Below, piece after piece: positions 8,067-19,537 of a DNA stretch of 45,704 nt (position 1 is its first letter; every line of letters starts with the position of its first letter). This stretch comes from an uncultured Gammaproteobacteria bacterium. Its GTDB lineage: Bacteria; Pseudomonadota; Gammaproteobacteria; Steroidobacterales; XN24. The stretch spans positions 1-45,704 of the forward strand of contig CAMYOC010000037.1 of the NCBI GenBank assembly GCA_947259915.1, in the 5' to 3' direction. The position numbers and the translations under genes were made by a program. The notes beneath the pieces are model-generated. The model had not been told where the DNA came from and searched no databases. It saw only the letters and a program-made list of their open reading frames with translations.

Positions 8067-10310
8067 TCATCGGGTAGCGTCCTGAAGACTCGCAACGCGG
8101 CCCTCAACCACTGGCAGATCCCGGAGTTCAGCTCGCATGCTTTCGAGATCCCGGCGCACGGGATCGAGTACCGCAGCCATGCCCGGCTGACCGAACCAGC
8201 CGGCGACCTGAGGCAGCAGCTCGAACTCGTAGTAATCCCTCCAGCCGGCCTCCACCGCCACCGCCAGCCGTGCCCGCGCCGGCTCTTCCTGTCCAGCAAG
8301 ATGCAGGCAAACGGCGGTCAACGCGTCGATTCGAGGGATACGCCAACCGACTTTTGACGCCCACTCAGACCTGCTGAGAGCGTCGTTCAAGATCTGCGCT
8401 GCCGCCGCCTCATTACCGGCCCCGCGCTGCGCATAGGCCAGGGCAGACGCCAGCGTCAATGACTCTTCGGGCCCGGCCATGCGCCCGGCGAACGCCTGCA
8501 CTGTTTCCAAACGCCTGACCGCGGTGTCGTAATCCCCGGTCCGCATGGCCACGATACCGGCCCAATACATCCGCTCCACCGTCGCCCAGTCACCGGCGTC
8601 GATCTGGTAACCGAGGTTTTCTGCATCCAGCAACACGTCGATGGCATCCATATCGCCAAGGCTCAACAGAAGAGACACCTCGATGCCCAAAGTCTTATGA
8701 CCCTCCTCCAGGCGCTCGCCGGCTGCCCTCAGATAGCCTGTGGCACGGGGAATGTCACCCAGTTTCGCCACGGCCGTGGCCAGCGCCAGATAGCTGAGCG
8801 CCCCGTCCGTTTCTTCGACGCCACGGCCGGCGACTCTGGCCGCCTCGTCCAGCTGTCCGTAGCTCTCGTGCAGCCGGGCAAGACTGAAGTAGGTCGAATC
8901 CTTGCCCGGATCACTTTGCAGGATGGCGAGACTCTGGGTCACCGCATCCTGGTAGCGACCGGTTGCGCCCAGGGCATTAGCAAAATTGGCCTGCACTACC
9001 GGGTGCAGCGGGTCGAGTTCCATCGCGCGCCGGTATTCCGCCAGGGACGCCTCGGGACCGGAACTCCGATCGAGCACAAGACCCAGCCACATATGCGCCA
9101 TCGAGTAATTGGGGTTCAGGTCCACCGCCTTGCGCAGAGCCAGCTCGGCGGCGGTGACGTCCTTTTGATTGAATCGCAACAGACCCAGTGAGGCGTAGGC
9201 CTCGGCCAACTGGTCATCCAGCGCCAGCGCCCTGGCGACCGGGAGTTCGGCGCGGGACAACGCATCATCGGTGGACAGATCGCCATAGCCGTCGAGCAGC
9301 AGGTAAGTGTCGGCCAGTCCCGTATAAGCCAGGGCAAAACTCTCCTCGACTGCGATCGCCTGCTGAAACAGATCCAGCGCCCGGTTCAACGACTCGGGCG
9401 TACGCTGATGCCAGTGATGACGGCCGAGCAGATAGAGGTCATAGGCACGGATGTCGACGTCGGCGGTGGCCGCCACCATGATCTGCCGATCACCGATCAG
9501 CTGCAGCTTTAGCGCATCGACGATCGACTGCGCGATCTCGGCCTGGATCGAAAAGATATCGTCGAGGCGGCGATCGTAGGTGCTCGACCAGAGATGAAAA
9601 CCGTCATCGACATTGATCAGCTGGGCGGTGATCCGGACCTGGTCGCCCGAACGTCTGACGCTACCCTCGAGCACCGTGTTTACGTTGAGCTGCTCACCGA
9701 TGGTACGTATATCTTCGTTGCGATTCTTGAACGCGAACGATGAGGTTCGCGCGGCCACCCGGAGGCCATCGACGCCGACCAGAGAGTTAAGCAGTTCCTC
9801 TGATATGCCGTCGCTGAAATATTCGTTGTCGCCCTCCTGACTGAGGTCGATGAACGGCAGCACCGCGATGGATTTGTCTTCGCCGCCCAGGGAACCGATC
9901 AGATTCTGGTCATAGACCAGGTAGCCGATGATCCCCAGCAGCACGCCGATGACGACAAAATCGATGGCCCTTCGCGCGACCTTGTGCACCTCTTTGGCGC
10001 CTTCGGCCAACGGCTCTGTCTTGACCAGACCGGCGGGGGTGATGTCGAACACCCAGCTGAGCAGCAGCACGATGGGGAAACCGGCCAGGGCCAGACTTAC
10101 CACGACCGTCAGCGCCCACTCGGGCACATGCAAGGCCGGGAACACGACCGAAGCGACCTCGATGACCAGCCAGGCGACCACCGCATAGGTTGCGGCGACG
10201 CGGAAAACCCGCCGGCGTCTCAGGTCCGCGAAGGTCCGTGCAAGGGTAGAGTCTGATTCGTTCACAGCCGACGCCGTCTGAGCCGCCCCCTGGTCGTCAT
10301 GAATTGTCAT
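8067..10310 (-). CDS. Membrane-anchored TolB-like/TPR protein
   Basis: The ATG at 10310 gives 747 residues; the frame extends 42 codons further upstream without a convincing start. The N-terminus is DLRRRRVFRVAATYAVVAW, with three predicted TM segments (about 38-56, 66-88, 116-133). Residues about 146-255 form a TolB N-terminal-like (FlgO/CadC-associated) domain, KSIAVLPFIDLSQEGDNEYF then SDGISEELLNSL and VLEGSVRRSGDQVRITAQL. From about residue 280 onward there are TPR-type helical repeats, for example ALDLFQQAIAVEESFALAYT and AELALRKAVDLNPNYSMAHM. Such proteins often carry a winged helix or adenylate cyclase domain at the N-terminus. Neither is present here, so it is more likely a scaffold or sensor than an enzyme. 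Confidence 0.82.
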   Translation of the reverse strand: MTIHDDQGAAQTASAVNESDSTLARTFADLRRRRVFRVAATYAVVAWLVIEVASVVFPALHVPEWALTVVVSLALAGFPIVLLLSWVFDITPAGLVKTEPLAEGAKEVHKVARRAIDFVVIGVLLGIIGYLVYDQNLIGSLGGEDKSIAVLPFIDLSQEGDNEYFSDGISEELLNSLVGVDGLRVAARTSSFAFKNRNEDIRTIGEQLNVNTVLEGSVRRSGDQVRITAQLINVDDGFHLWSSTYDRRLDDIFSIQAEIAQSIVDALKLQLIGDRQIMVAATADVDIRAYDLYLLGRHHWHQRTPESLNRALDLFQQAIAVEESFALAYTGLADTYLLLDGYGDLSTDDALSRAELPVARALALDDQLAEAYASLGLLRFNQKDVTAAELALRKAVDLNPNYSMAHMWLGLVLDRSSGPEASLAEYRRAMELDPLHPVVQANFANALGATGRYQDAVTQSLAILQSDPGKDSTYFSLARLHESYGQLDEAARVAGRGVEETDGALSYLALATAVAKLGDIPRATGYLRAAGERLEEGHKTLGIEVSLLLSLGDMDAIDVLLDAENLGYQIDAGDWATVERMYWAGIVAMRTGDYDTAVRRLETVQAFAGRMAGPEESLTLASALAYAQRGAGNEAAAAQILNDALSRSEWASKVGWRIPRIDALTAVCLHLAGQEEPARARLAVAVEAGWRDYYEFELLPQVAGWFGQPGMAAVLDPVRRDLESMRAELRDLPVVEGRVASLQDATR

Positions 10311-10436
10311 CTTACAGGCTATAGATATGTGTCGACAGTCAGGGTTCCCTGATGCTTGCCCGATGTCAGTTATGCCGTCCGCAGACGCGGCGACAGGGGC
10401 TGGCAGATGGAGCCCTGGCGGGCCCCGCGGAGCCAT

Positions 10437-10465
10437 TTGACGATAACTTGGGTCCCGCGTAGGCT
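10437..10465 (+). promoter_or_regulatory. Possible sigma70 promoter for the DUF1232 gene
   Basis: TTGACG (10437-10442), a 17-bp spacer and TAGGCT (10460-10465) lie upstream of the ATG at 10496. The -35 box is good and the -10 box is weak (3 of 6). The leader would be about 24 nt, with GGAG before the start. Confidence 0.3.
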
Positions 10466-10495
10466 TGCTTCACCATCGACCCTGCGGAGACTCCA

Positions 10496-11077
10496 ATGAG
10501 TCTGAGAGTAAGCTTCGAACTCAGCACCGCCGACCTTGGCCATTTCCGCACCATCATGCGGGAGGCCCGCGACGCGGCCGCCGACAAGCCGAGAGGAGAA
10601 GTCCTCGGCGCGGCCCGCAAGGTGCTCGACTCGGTCAGTGAGATCGACATCCCCGAGTTCGTCAGTGACCGGCTGTCGCGCATCCAGATCATGATCGACA
10701 TGGTTGAAGATAAGGAATGGCTGCTGCCGGACGAAGAAACGACCCGCGTGGTCAACGCCCTCGCCTACTTTGGTGAGCCCGAAGACCTGATCCCGGATCA
10801 CATCCCGGGTCTGGGCTTCCTCGATGACGCGATCATGGTCGAACTCGTGGTCCGCGAGCTGCGTCACGAGATCGACGCTTATGCGGATTTTTGCCGCTTC
10901 CGCTCGGTCGAGGAAAAACGGCGCGGCGGCCGTGGGGCCGAAGACGCGGTCACCCGTGAAGAATGGCTGGCGGTACGACGCAAGGAACTGCAGTCGCGGA
11001 TGCGCAACCGCCGGCTGCGCGAGCGGACCCGGCGCGGCGCGAAATCCGGCGGTCGTTCACCCTTGAGCTTGCTCTGA
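10496..11077 (+). CDS. DUF1232 (YkvA-like) domain protein
   Basis: The 193-residue product contains the DUF1232 signature at residues 88-112: ALAYFGEPEDLIPDHIPGLG followed by FLDDA. This is the conserved hairpin-like membrane-associated element of the YkvA family, whose biochemical role is unknown. An unusually long helical N-terminal part (residues 1-85) precedes it, and a strongly basic tail follows (QSRMRNRRLRERTRRGAKSG), which could bind nucleic acid or the membrane surface. The start has GGAG 6-7 bases upstream. Its 3' end overlaps, on the opposite strand, the tail of a small candidate ORF (11057-11290). Confidence 0.8.
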   Translation: MSLRVSFELSTADLGHFRTIMREARDAAADKPRGEVLGAARKVLDSVSEIDIPEFVSDRLSRIQIMIDMVEDKEWLLPDEETTRVVNALAYFGEPEDLIPDHIPGLGFLDDAIMVELVVRELRHEIDAYADFCRFRSVEEKRRGGRGAEDAVTREEWLAVRRKELQSRMRNRRLRERTRRGAKSGGRSPLSLL

Positions 11078-11290
11078 CGAGCGTCGGCGCGGCTCGCGGC
11101 GCAACGGACTCACCTCCCAGACCACCCACGATGACGCCGGCGAGGCGGGATCGATCTCCATGGCAGCGCCCGACGGCTTGAGCGGACCCGGGCCCAGCTC
11201 CGCCTCCGGCACGGCAGCGGTCCAGGCTCGCGGCAATACCGGAGCCAGCAGCCGCCTCAGGCGGGCGATGATCAACGCGGCCTTCTGCAC
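11057..11290 (-). CDS. Possible small protein, unknown
   Basis: This 77-codon ORF starts at GTG (11290) with a strong ribosome site (GGAGGG, 7-base spacing). It fills most of an otherwise empty 250-bp gap and overlaps the 3' end of the DUF1232 gene by about 20 bp tail to tail. The product begins with a basic amphipathic stretch, MQKAALIIARLRRLLAPVLP, and ends with an Arg-rich tail containing SSWVVWEVSPLRREPRRRSS. No family is recognised. The call rests mainly on the start context; the high GC makes chance ORFs common. Confidence 0.35.
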   Translation of the reverse strand: MQKAALIIARLRRLLAPVLPRAWTAAVPEAELGPGPLKPSGAAMEIDPASPASSWVVWEVSPLRREPRRRSSEQAQG

Positions 11291-11325
11291 CCTTTAGCCC
11301 TCCGTCCACACTGTCGCTGCGCCCC

Positions 11326-11616
11326 TCATCCAGCCGGCAGGAAATAGACCACTGTCGCGGCCAGACCCGCCCACATCATCCCCTGCGCCCACCACCGCCA
11401 TCGCCGGTGCCGGAGCAGCCCGATGAAACTGATGGCGCAAATAACAGTCATAACAGCAAATATCCCGGTACTCTCGAGCAGAGCCGGATATTCCGAGGCC
11501 AGCCGGGGATGCCGGTCAGCCAGTAGCAGGAACAGAATCAGGACCACGCCCAGCCCGGAAGCGATCGAGGCCGATGTCCCGAGCAGAATCCCGGTAATGA
11601 TGGCCAGCGGCGGCAT
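11326..11616 (-). CDS. Small three-TM membrane protein, unknown function
   Basis: The 96-residue product has three hydrophobic segments: LAIITGILLGTSASIASGLG running into VVLILFLLL, then GIFAVMTVICAISFIGLL, then GMMWAGLAATVVYFLPAG at the C-terminus. A basic RHRRWRWW loop precedes the last segment. The ATG at 11616 has GAAGGA five bases upstream, which supports it. It is divergent from prc across 121 bp. No family is recognised. Confidence 0.6.
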   Translation of the reverse strand: MPPLAIITGILLGTSASIASGLGVVLILFLLLADRHPRLASEYPALLESTGIFAVMTVICAISFIGLLRHRRWRWWAQGMMWAGLAATVVYFLPAG

Positions 11617-11647
11617 AATCGTCCTTCAGGATTAAGTTAAAGATTGT

Positions 11648-11666
11648 GACTTAAGTCTTGTATAGC
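11648..11666. promoter_or_regulatory. Perfect palindrome next to a -10-like box upstream of prc
   Basis: GACTTAAGTC (11648-11657) is a perfect 10-bp palindrome, followed by TATAGC (11661-11666), a 4-of-6 match to a -10 box. No good -35 box is seen at the right spacing, so the element could be an operator for prc, for the divergent small membrane gene, or chance. Confidence 0.25.
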
Positions 11667-11737
11667 CGTCAGATGAGCTCTAGCCTAGGACCTACTGGCT
11701 GGTCCGATCCTGTCCGCACCTGACCCAAGAGATTGCG

Positions 11738-13843
11738 ATGCACCGAATTCTATTGAATTTTCCTTTCCGCCGCAGCGTCCTGCTAGCCCTGACGCTGAGC
11801 TTCCTGCCGCTGGCAGGCATGGCCACGGCTGAAGCGCCCGGGCTCGAACCATCGGACCGCCACGCCAAGATCAGCCGGCTGGTCACCACGCTGTTCGAAC
11901 GCTCCCATTATCGGCAGATCCGTGTCGATGACCAGGTCTCTTCGGACGTGCTGGATCGCTATATCGAGGTGATGGATGGTAACCGCCAGTATTTCCTCGC
12001 CGGTGACATCACCCAATTTGACCAGTATCGCTTTGCGCTCGACGACGCAGTCAAGCGTGGCGACCTCAAACCCGCCTTTATGATCTACGCCACCTACGTA
12101 GAGCGGACGCGGGAGCGTCTGAATTACGCGCTGGGTCTGCTGGACAAGGAGCCGGATTTCACTATCGACGAGTTTTACGTCTTTGACCGCTCGGAGATGC
12201 CGTGGGCGACCACTACCGAAGAGCTGAACGAAATCTGGCGCAAGCGGGTCAAGAACGACGGCCTGAGCCTGGTCCTCGCCGGCAAGACCTGGGACGAAAC
12301 CACAGTCGTCCTGCGCAGCCGCTATGAACAGGTGCTGAAGCGCGTCAACCAGATCAAGAGCGACGACGTGTTCGAAGCTTTCATGAACGCCTACTCGCAT
12401 ACCCTGGATCCCCATTCCAGCTATTTCTCGCCACGCAATTCCGAGGAATACCGGATACAGATGAGCCTGTCTTACGACGGCATCGGCGCGTCCCTGCAGG
12501 TGCAGGACGACTACGTCGCGGTGATGAACGTGATCCCGGGTGGGCCCGCGGCCATCGACGGTTCACTCAAGCCCAACGATCGCATCACCGCAGTGGCACA
12601 GGGCGATGACGGCCAAATGGTGGATGTCGTCGGCTGGCGTCTCGACGAAGTCGTAGAGCTGATCCGCGGGCCAGGCGGTTCGACTGTCAGGCTGCAAATC
12701 CTCCCCGCCGGTGCTGCTCCGGGCAGCCCGGAACAGGAGCTGCCGCTGGTGCGGGACAAGATCAAACTAGAGGCTCAGGCCGCGCAGAAGAGTCGCGTGG
12801 AAATCGAACAGGATGGCCGCACGCTGAACATCGGCGTGATCGAGGTGCCGAGTTTCTACCAGGACTACAACGCCCGCGCGGCGGGAGCCGCCGACTTCAC
12901 CAGTACCACCGCCGACGTACGCCGGCTGATCCAGGAGCTGGAGAAGGAAGGCATTGACGGTCTGGTCATCGACCTGCGCAATAACGGCGGCGGGCATCTG
13001 TCGGAGGCCACCTCGTTGACCGGGCTGTTTGTCGACCGCGGCCCCATCGTGCAGCTACGCAATACCAATGGCCGCATCGAGGTGCTGGAAGACCCGGTGC
13101 CGGAGAAGATGTACGGCGGCCCGCTGGCGGTCCTGGTCAACCGGTATAGCGCGTCCGCATCGGAGATCTTTGCGGCCGCTATCCAGGATTACAACCGCGG
13201 CATCGTCATCGGTCAGCAGACCTTTGGCAAAGGCACGGTACAAAACCTGTACCCGCTGGATCGCTATGCCCCGGGGCGCGATCCCCAATTCGGTCAGCTG
13301 ACTCTGACTATCGGCAAATATTATCGGGTCACCGGCGGCAGCACCCAGCATCGCGGCGTGCTTCCGGATATCGAGCTGCCCTCATCCGTCGACCTCGAGG
13401 ACGTGGGCGAAAGCAGCCGGCCATCCGCCCTCCCCTGGGACCAGATTCAGGCCACTGATTACGCTGCCGACGCGCCGCTGGATACGGCCGTTAGCCTGCT
13501 GCAGGACACCCACACCCAGAGAGCATTGGTGGATCCGGACTTCGACTTCCTGGTGTCTGACATCGCGGCGCGTACCGCGCAATTCGCCCATGACACCGTG
13601 TCGCTGAACCTCGAACAACGTCGTGCTGAACGGGAAGCCAGACAGATCGCCGAGCTCGCGCGGATCAACCAGCGGCGCGCAAAACTGGGCATGGACGCGG
13701 TGGAGACGCTGGAGGACGTGGGCGACGAGGAAGTCCCGGACGTGATCCTCGGCGAGGCCGTGGCCATTGTCGCCGACATGAATCTGCTCGCCACGGCGGC
13801 CCTGGCCCAGAACAAGACCACCGCAAAAACCGGCACGGAATAG
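11738..13843 (+). CDS. prc: Carboxy-terminal processing protease Prc (tail-specific protease)
   Basis: The 701-residue periplasmic serine protease degrades or trims proteins with nonpolar C-termini, including ssrA-tagged proteins and cell-wall enzymes in relatives. A signal peptide is visible at residues about 12-30 (SVLLALTLSFLPLAGMATAE). An N-terminal helical domain follows, then a PDZ domain from about residue 246 (YDGIGASLQVQDDYVAVMNV). The S41 catalytic core has the dyad Ser473 in RYSASASEIF and Lys498 in TFGKGTVQNL, spaced 25 apart as in E. coli Prc. A helical C-terminal domain rich in Arg, Glu and Ala completes it. Length is close to E. coli Prc. It stands alone, followed by a GC-rich hairpin. 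Confidence 0.95.
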   Translation: MHRILLNFPFRRSVLLALTLSFLPLAGMATAEAPGLEPSDRHAKISRLVTTLFERSHYRQIRVDDQVSSDVLDRYIEVMDGNRQYFLAGDITQFDQYRFALDDAVKRGDLKPAFMIYATYVERTRERLNYALGLLDKEPDFTIDEFYVFDRSEMPWATTTEELNEIWRKRVKNDGLSLVLAGKTWDETTVVLRSRYEQVLKRVNQIKSDDVFEAFMNAYSHTLDPHSSYFSPRNSEEYRIQMSLSYDGIGASLQVQDDYVAVMNVIPGGPAAIDGSLKPNDRITAVAQGDDGQMVDVVGWRLDEVVELIRGPGGSTVRLQILPAGAAPGSPEQELPLVRDKIKLEAQAAQKSRVEIEQDGRTLNIGVIEVPSFYQDYNARAAGAADFTSTTADVRRLIQELEKEGIDGLVIDLRNNGGGHLSEATSLTGLFVDRGPIVQLRNTNGRIEVLEDPVPEKMYGGPLAVLVNRYSASASEIFAAAIQDYNRGIVIGQQTFGKGTVQNLYPLDRYAPGRDPQFGQLTLTIGKYYRVTGGSTQHRGVLPDIELPSSVDLEDVGESSRPSALPWDQIQATDYAADAPLDTAVSLLQDTHTQRALVDPDFDFLVSDIAARTAQFAHDTVSLNLEQRRAEREARQIAELARINQRRAKLGMDAVETLEDVGDEEVPDVILGEAVAIVADMNLLATAALAQNKTTAKTGTE

Positions 13844-13846
13844 AGC

Positions 13847-13869
13847 GCGGCGGCCGTCCCGGCCGCCGC
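13847..13869 (+). terminator. GC-rich hairpin after prc
   Basis: A perfect 10-bp inverted repeat (GCGGCGGCCG / CGGCCGCCGC) with a 3-base loop begins 4 bp after the prc stop. There is no T-run after it, so it may stabilise the mRNA end or act as a weak or Rho-assisted terminator. Confidence 0.55.
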
Positions 13870-13975
13870 TCAGCGCTCGAACCTCACCTCAGGCGTCCGG
13901 AGGTTCAGGCGTATCTCTATGATTCTCCTCTAATTCCTTCGATCCCGGCTGGCTGATCCCAGCGAACCCGCAGTC

Positions 13976-14003
13976 TTGCGTTCTGGTAGGTTGGTGTTAT
14001 ACT
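13976..14003 (+). promoter_or_regulatory. Probable promoter of the adaptor-adaptor-permease-permease operon
   Basis: TTGCGT (13976-13981), a 16-bp spacer and TATACT (13998-14003, 5 of 6) lie 55 bp before the ATG at 14058. An inverted repeat, GTGTT/AACAC, spans 13995-14016 over the start of transcription and could be an operator. No regulator gene lies next to it. Confidence 0.45.
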
Positions 14004-14057
14004 TCACTACAACACTAGTCTGCTAAACCGATAAACTTGCCTGTCTGGGGGCTCACA

Positions 14058-15128
14058 ATGTTGCGCCAAATCCTGATCAAGACCCGAAACCTGTTTCTTG
14101 CCGCGTCTCTTCCGCTCGCTCTCAGCGCCTGCGGGGTGGGTGAGGCGAGCGTGACGGCCACCGCGGCCCCTGTGGTGCCGATCGCGGTGGTTACGGCGCC
14201 GGCTCGTCGCGGCGATGCCGTGGCCCTGCATGAGGGCACGGTCAATCTCGAGGCAGACTCCGAGGCCGCCGTCGTGGCCAAGGTCAGCGGCGAGATACGC
14301 GAGATCCTGGTCGAAGAAGGTGAGGAAGTCACGGCAGGGCAGGTTCTGGCGCGGCTGGATGGAGATCGCCTCAAGCTGCAACTCGAGCAGGCACTTGCTG
14401 ATCTGAACAAGCTGAAGCAGGAGTATCGCCGTAACGTCGAGCTGCACGATCGCGGTCTGGTCAGCCAGGGCGCCTTCGAGAATCTGCGTTTCGAACTCGA
14501 CGCACTCGATGCCGCCTATCGACTGGCGCGGCTGGAGCTGAGCTACACCGAGATCCGCGCCTCGATTGCGGGGGTGGTCAGCGCGCGTCTGGCACGCGTG
14601 GGCAACAATGCGATGGCGGGCGACGTGCTGTTCCATATCAGCCATCCCGGCAGCCTTGTGGCCTATCTCTATGTACCGCAGAAAGACCTGGTCCAGTTCG
14701 ACGTCGGCCAGCAAGCCAGCCTGATGCTGGATGCGCTGCCGGATCAGGCGTTCACCGGACAGGTGGCACGGATCAGCCCGTCTATCGATCCGGCAACCGG
14801 CACCTTCCGTGTCACCCTCGAGGTCGATGATGCGAACAGGACGCTGCGCGCCGGCATGTTCGCCCGGGTCAATGTTGCCTATGACGTGCACTCGGATGCG
14901 ATTCTGATCCCGGCTAAGGCGGTCCTGCAAGAAGACGCCGAGACCACGGTCTTTGTGGTCGAGGATGGCACCGCACGGCGCCGGGTGGTTGGCACCGGCA
15001 TCGCCAGCGACGGCAGCGTTGAAGTGATTTCGGGGCTGGATGAGTCCGAAGAGGTGATAATCATCGGCCAGTCCGGCCTCAAGGACGGCACGCCGGTGAT
15101 CCGGGAAGGACGCGGTAATCAGATTTGA
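14058..15128 (+). CDS. RND periplasmic adaptor 1 of a tandem pair, lipoprotein
   Basis: The ATG at 14058 (a TTG at 14037 is in frame but gives a poorer signal) encodes 356 residues with a lipoprotein signal ending LSAC, lipidated Cys25. It has the HlyD/AcrA adaptor order: lipoyl half (AKVSGEIREILVEEGEEVTA), short helical hairpin (LNKLKQEYRRNVELHDRGLV), second lipoyl half and beta-barrel (ISPSIDPATGTFRVTLEV), then the membrane-proximal domain. It is closely related to the next gene, most clearly across the hairpin (RNVELHxRGLVSxGAFE, ARLELSYTEIRA). The two look like a tandem duplication feeding the two downstream permeases. Confidence 0.92.
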   Translation: MLRQILIKTRNLFLAASLPLALSACGVGEASVTATAAPVVPIAVVTAPARRGDAVALHEGTVNLEADSEAAVVAKVSGEIREILVEEGEEVTAGQVLARLDGDRLKLQLEQALADLNKLKQEYRRNVELHDRGLVSQGAFENLRFELDALDAAYRLARLELSYTEIRASIAGVVSARLARVGNNAMAGDVLFHISHPGSLVAYLYVPQKDLVQFDVGQQASLMLDALPDQAFTGQVARISPSIDPATGTFRVTLEVDDANRTLRAGMFARVNVAYDVHSDAILIPAKAVLQEDAETTVFVVEDGTARRRVVGTGIASDGSVEVISGLDESEEVIIIGQSGLKDGTPVIREGRGNQI

Positions 15129-15178
15129 CCGTATCCCGGGCTGCTCTCGACGATGCGACAAAAAGAAAGGAACGAACT

Positions 15179-16267
15179 ATGACGCCTGGATCTCGTTTGA
15201 CGGCGTTGAGCGCGGTCTTTGCCCTGCTTCTGGCGAGCGGCTGCCAGGACGGCGGTGCGCCCGGCGGCGAGGCCACCAGCGGCGAAACCGCGCAGGAAGA
15301 TGAAGCACCGCCGGTCCCGGTCGAAGTGATCCAGCCCGAGCGGGGCGATGTGTTCGCGGTCTATTCCGGAACCGCATCGCTGGAGTCGGATGAGGAAGCC
15401 GGGGTCGTAGCAAAGGTCGGCGGCGAGGTCATCGACATCCGCACCGAGGAAGGCGACAGGGTCAAGGCGGGCCAGGTTCTCGCCCGGCTCGACGGCGACC
15501 GCTTGCGGCTGGAGGCAGAACGCGCGCTGGCCAACCTCAAAAAGCTCGAACAGGAATACGAGCGCAACGTGGAATTACACGAGCGCGGCCTGGTCAGCTC
15601 CGGCGCATTCGAAGACATCAAATTCGAGCTCGACTCGCTGCGCGCCGCCTACAAGCTGGCGCGGCTGGAACTGAGCTACACCGAGATCCGCGCGCCCATA
15701 GACGGCATCATCTCGGAGCGGTTTATCAAGGTCGGCAATACGATCTCGCCCAACGATCCGGTGTTCCGGATCACCGACCTCGATCCGCTGCTGGCCTACC
15801 TGTTCGTTCCGGAGAGGGAGTTCCGCAAGCTGGCGGCGGGCCAGGTGGCCGAACTGACCCTTGATGCCATCCCCGGTCAGCGCTTCCGCGGATCGATCCT
15901 TAGGATCAGCCCGGTGGTGGATCCGGACACCGGGACGTTCAAGGTCACGATCGCAGTACCGGACAAGGAGATGCGTCTTAAACCAGGAATGTTCGGGCGC
16001 TTCCATATCGTCTATGACTCTCGCCAGGCGGTGCTGCTGCTGCCGCGGGCGGCGCTGATCGATGAACAGGACGAGCAGTTTGTGTTCGTGGTCGAGGACG
16101 GCATTGCGGTCAAGAAGACGGTCAGCACCGGTTATTCGCGCGGCGACTCGGTGGAGGTCACCGCGGGTGTTGGAGACGGCGAAGACGTGATTGTGATGGG
16201 CCAGACCGGACTCAAAGACGGCGCCGCCGTCAATGTCATCGACACAAGCGTCGGCGACGCCGGCTAA
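15179..16267 (+). CDS. RND periplasmic adaptor 2 of a tandem pair, lipoprotein
   Basis: The ATG at 15179 has AAAGG 8 bases upstream and gives 362 residues with a lipoprotein signal ending LASGC (Cys22). A TTG at 15125, overlapping the previous gene, is less likely. It has the same domain order as its upstream neighbour, including AKVGGEVIDIRTEEGDRVKA, the hairpin LKKLEQEYERNVELHERGLV, and ISPVVDPDTGTFKVTIAV. The first 60 residues and the C-terminal tail differ most between the pair. It is followed after 45 bp by an RND permease. Either the two adaptors form a mixed hexamer, or each prefers one of the two permeases. Confidence 0.92.
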   Translation: MTPGSRLTALSAVFALLLASGCQDGGAPGGEATSGETAQEDEAPPVPVEVIQPERGDVFAVYSGTASLESDEEAGVVAKVGGEVIDIRTEEGDRVKAGQVLARLDGDRLRLEAERALANLKKLEQEYERNVELHERGLVSSGAFEDIKFELDSLRAAYKLARLELSYTEIRAPIDGIISERFIKVGNTISPNDPVFRITDLDPLLAYLFVPEREFRKLAAGQVAELTLDAIPGQRFRGSILRISPVVDPDTGTFKVTIAVPDKEMRLKPGMFGRFHIVYDSRQAVLLLPRAALIDEQDEQFVFVVEDGIAVKKTVSTGYSRGDSVEVTAGVGDGEDVIVMGQTGLKDGAAVNVIDTSVGDAG

Positions 16268-16312
16268 ATCAGACCCTCCTCCACGACACCATCCTCCGGA
16301 GCCAGCAGCACA

Positions 16313-19536
<3,224 letters not shown>

Positions 19537-19537
<1 letters not shown>

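Noticed and set aside
14007..15161. 384-codon antisense open frame opposite the first tandem adaptor
   Set aside because: Mirror of a clearly conserved adaptor gene.
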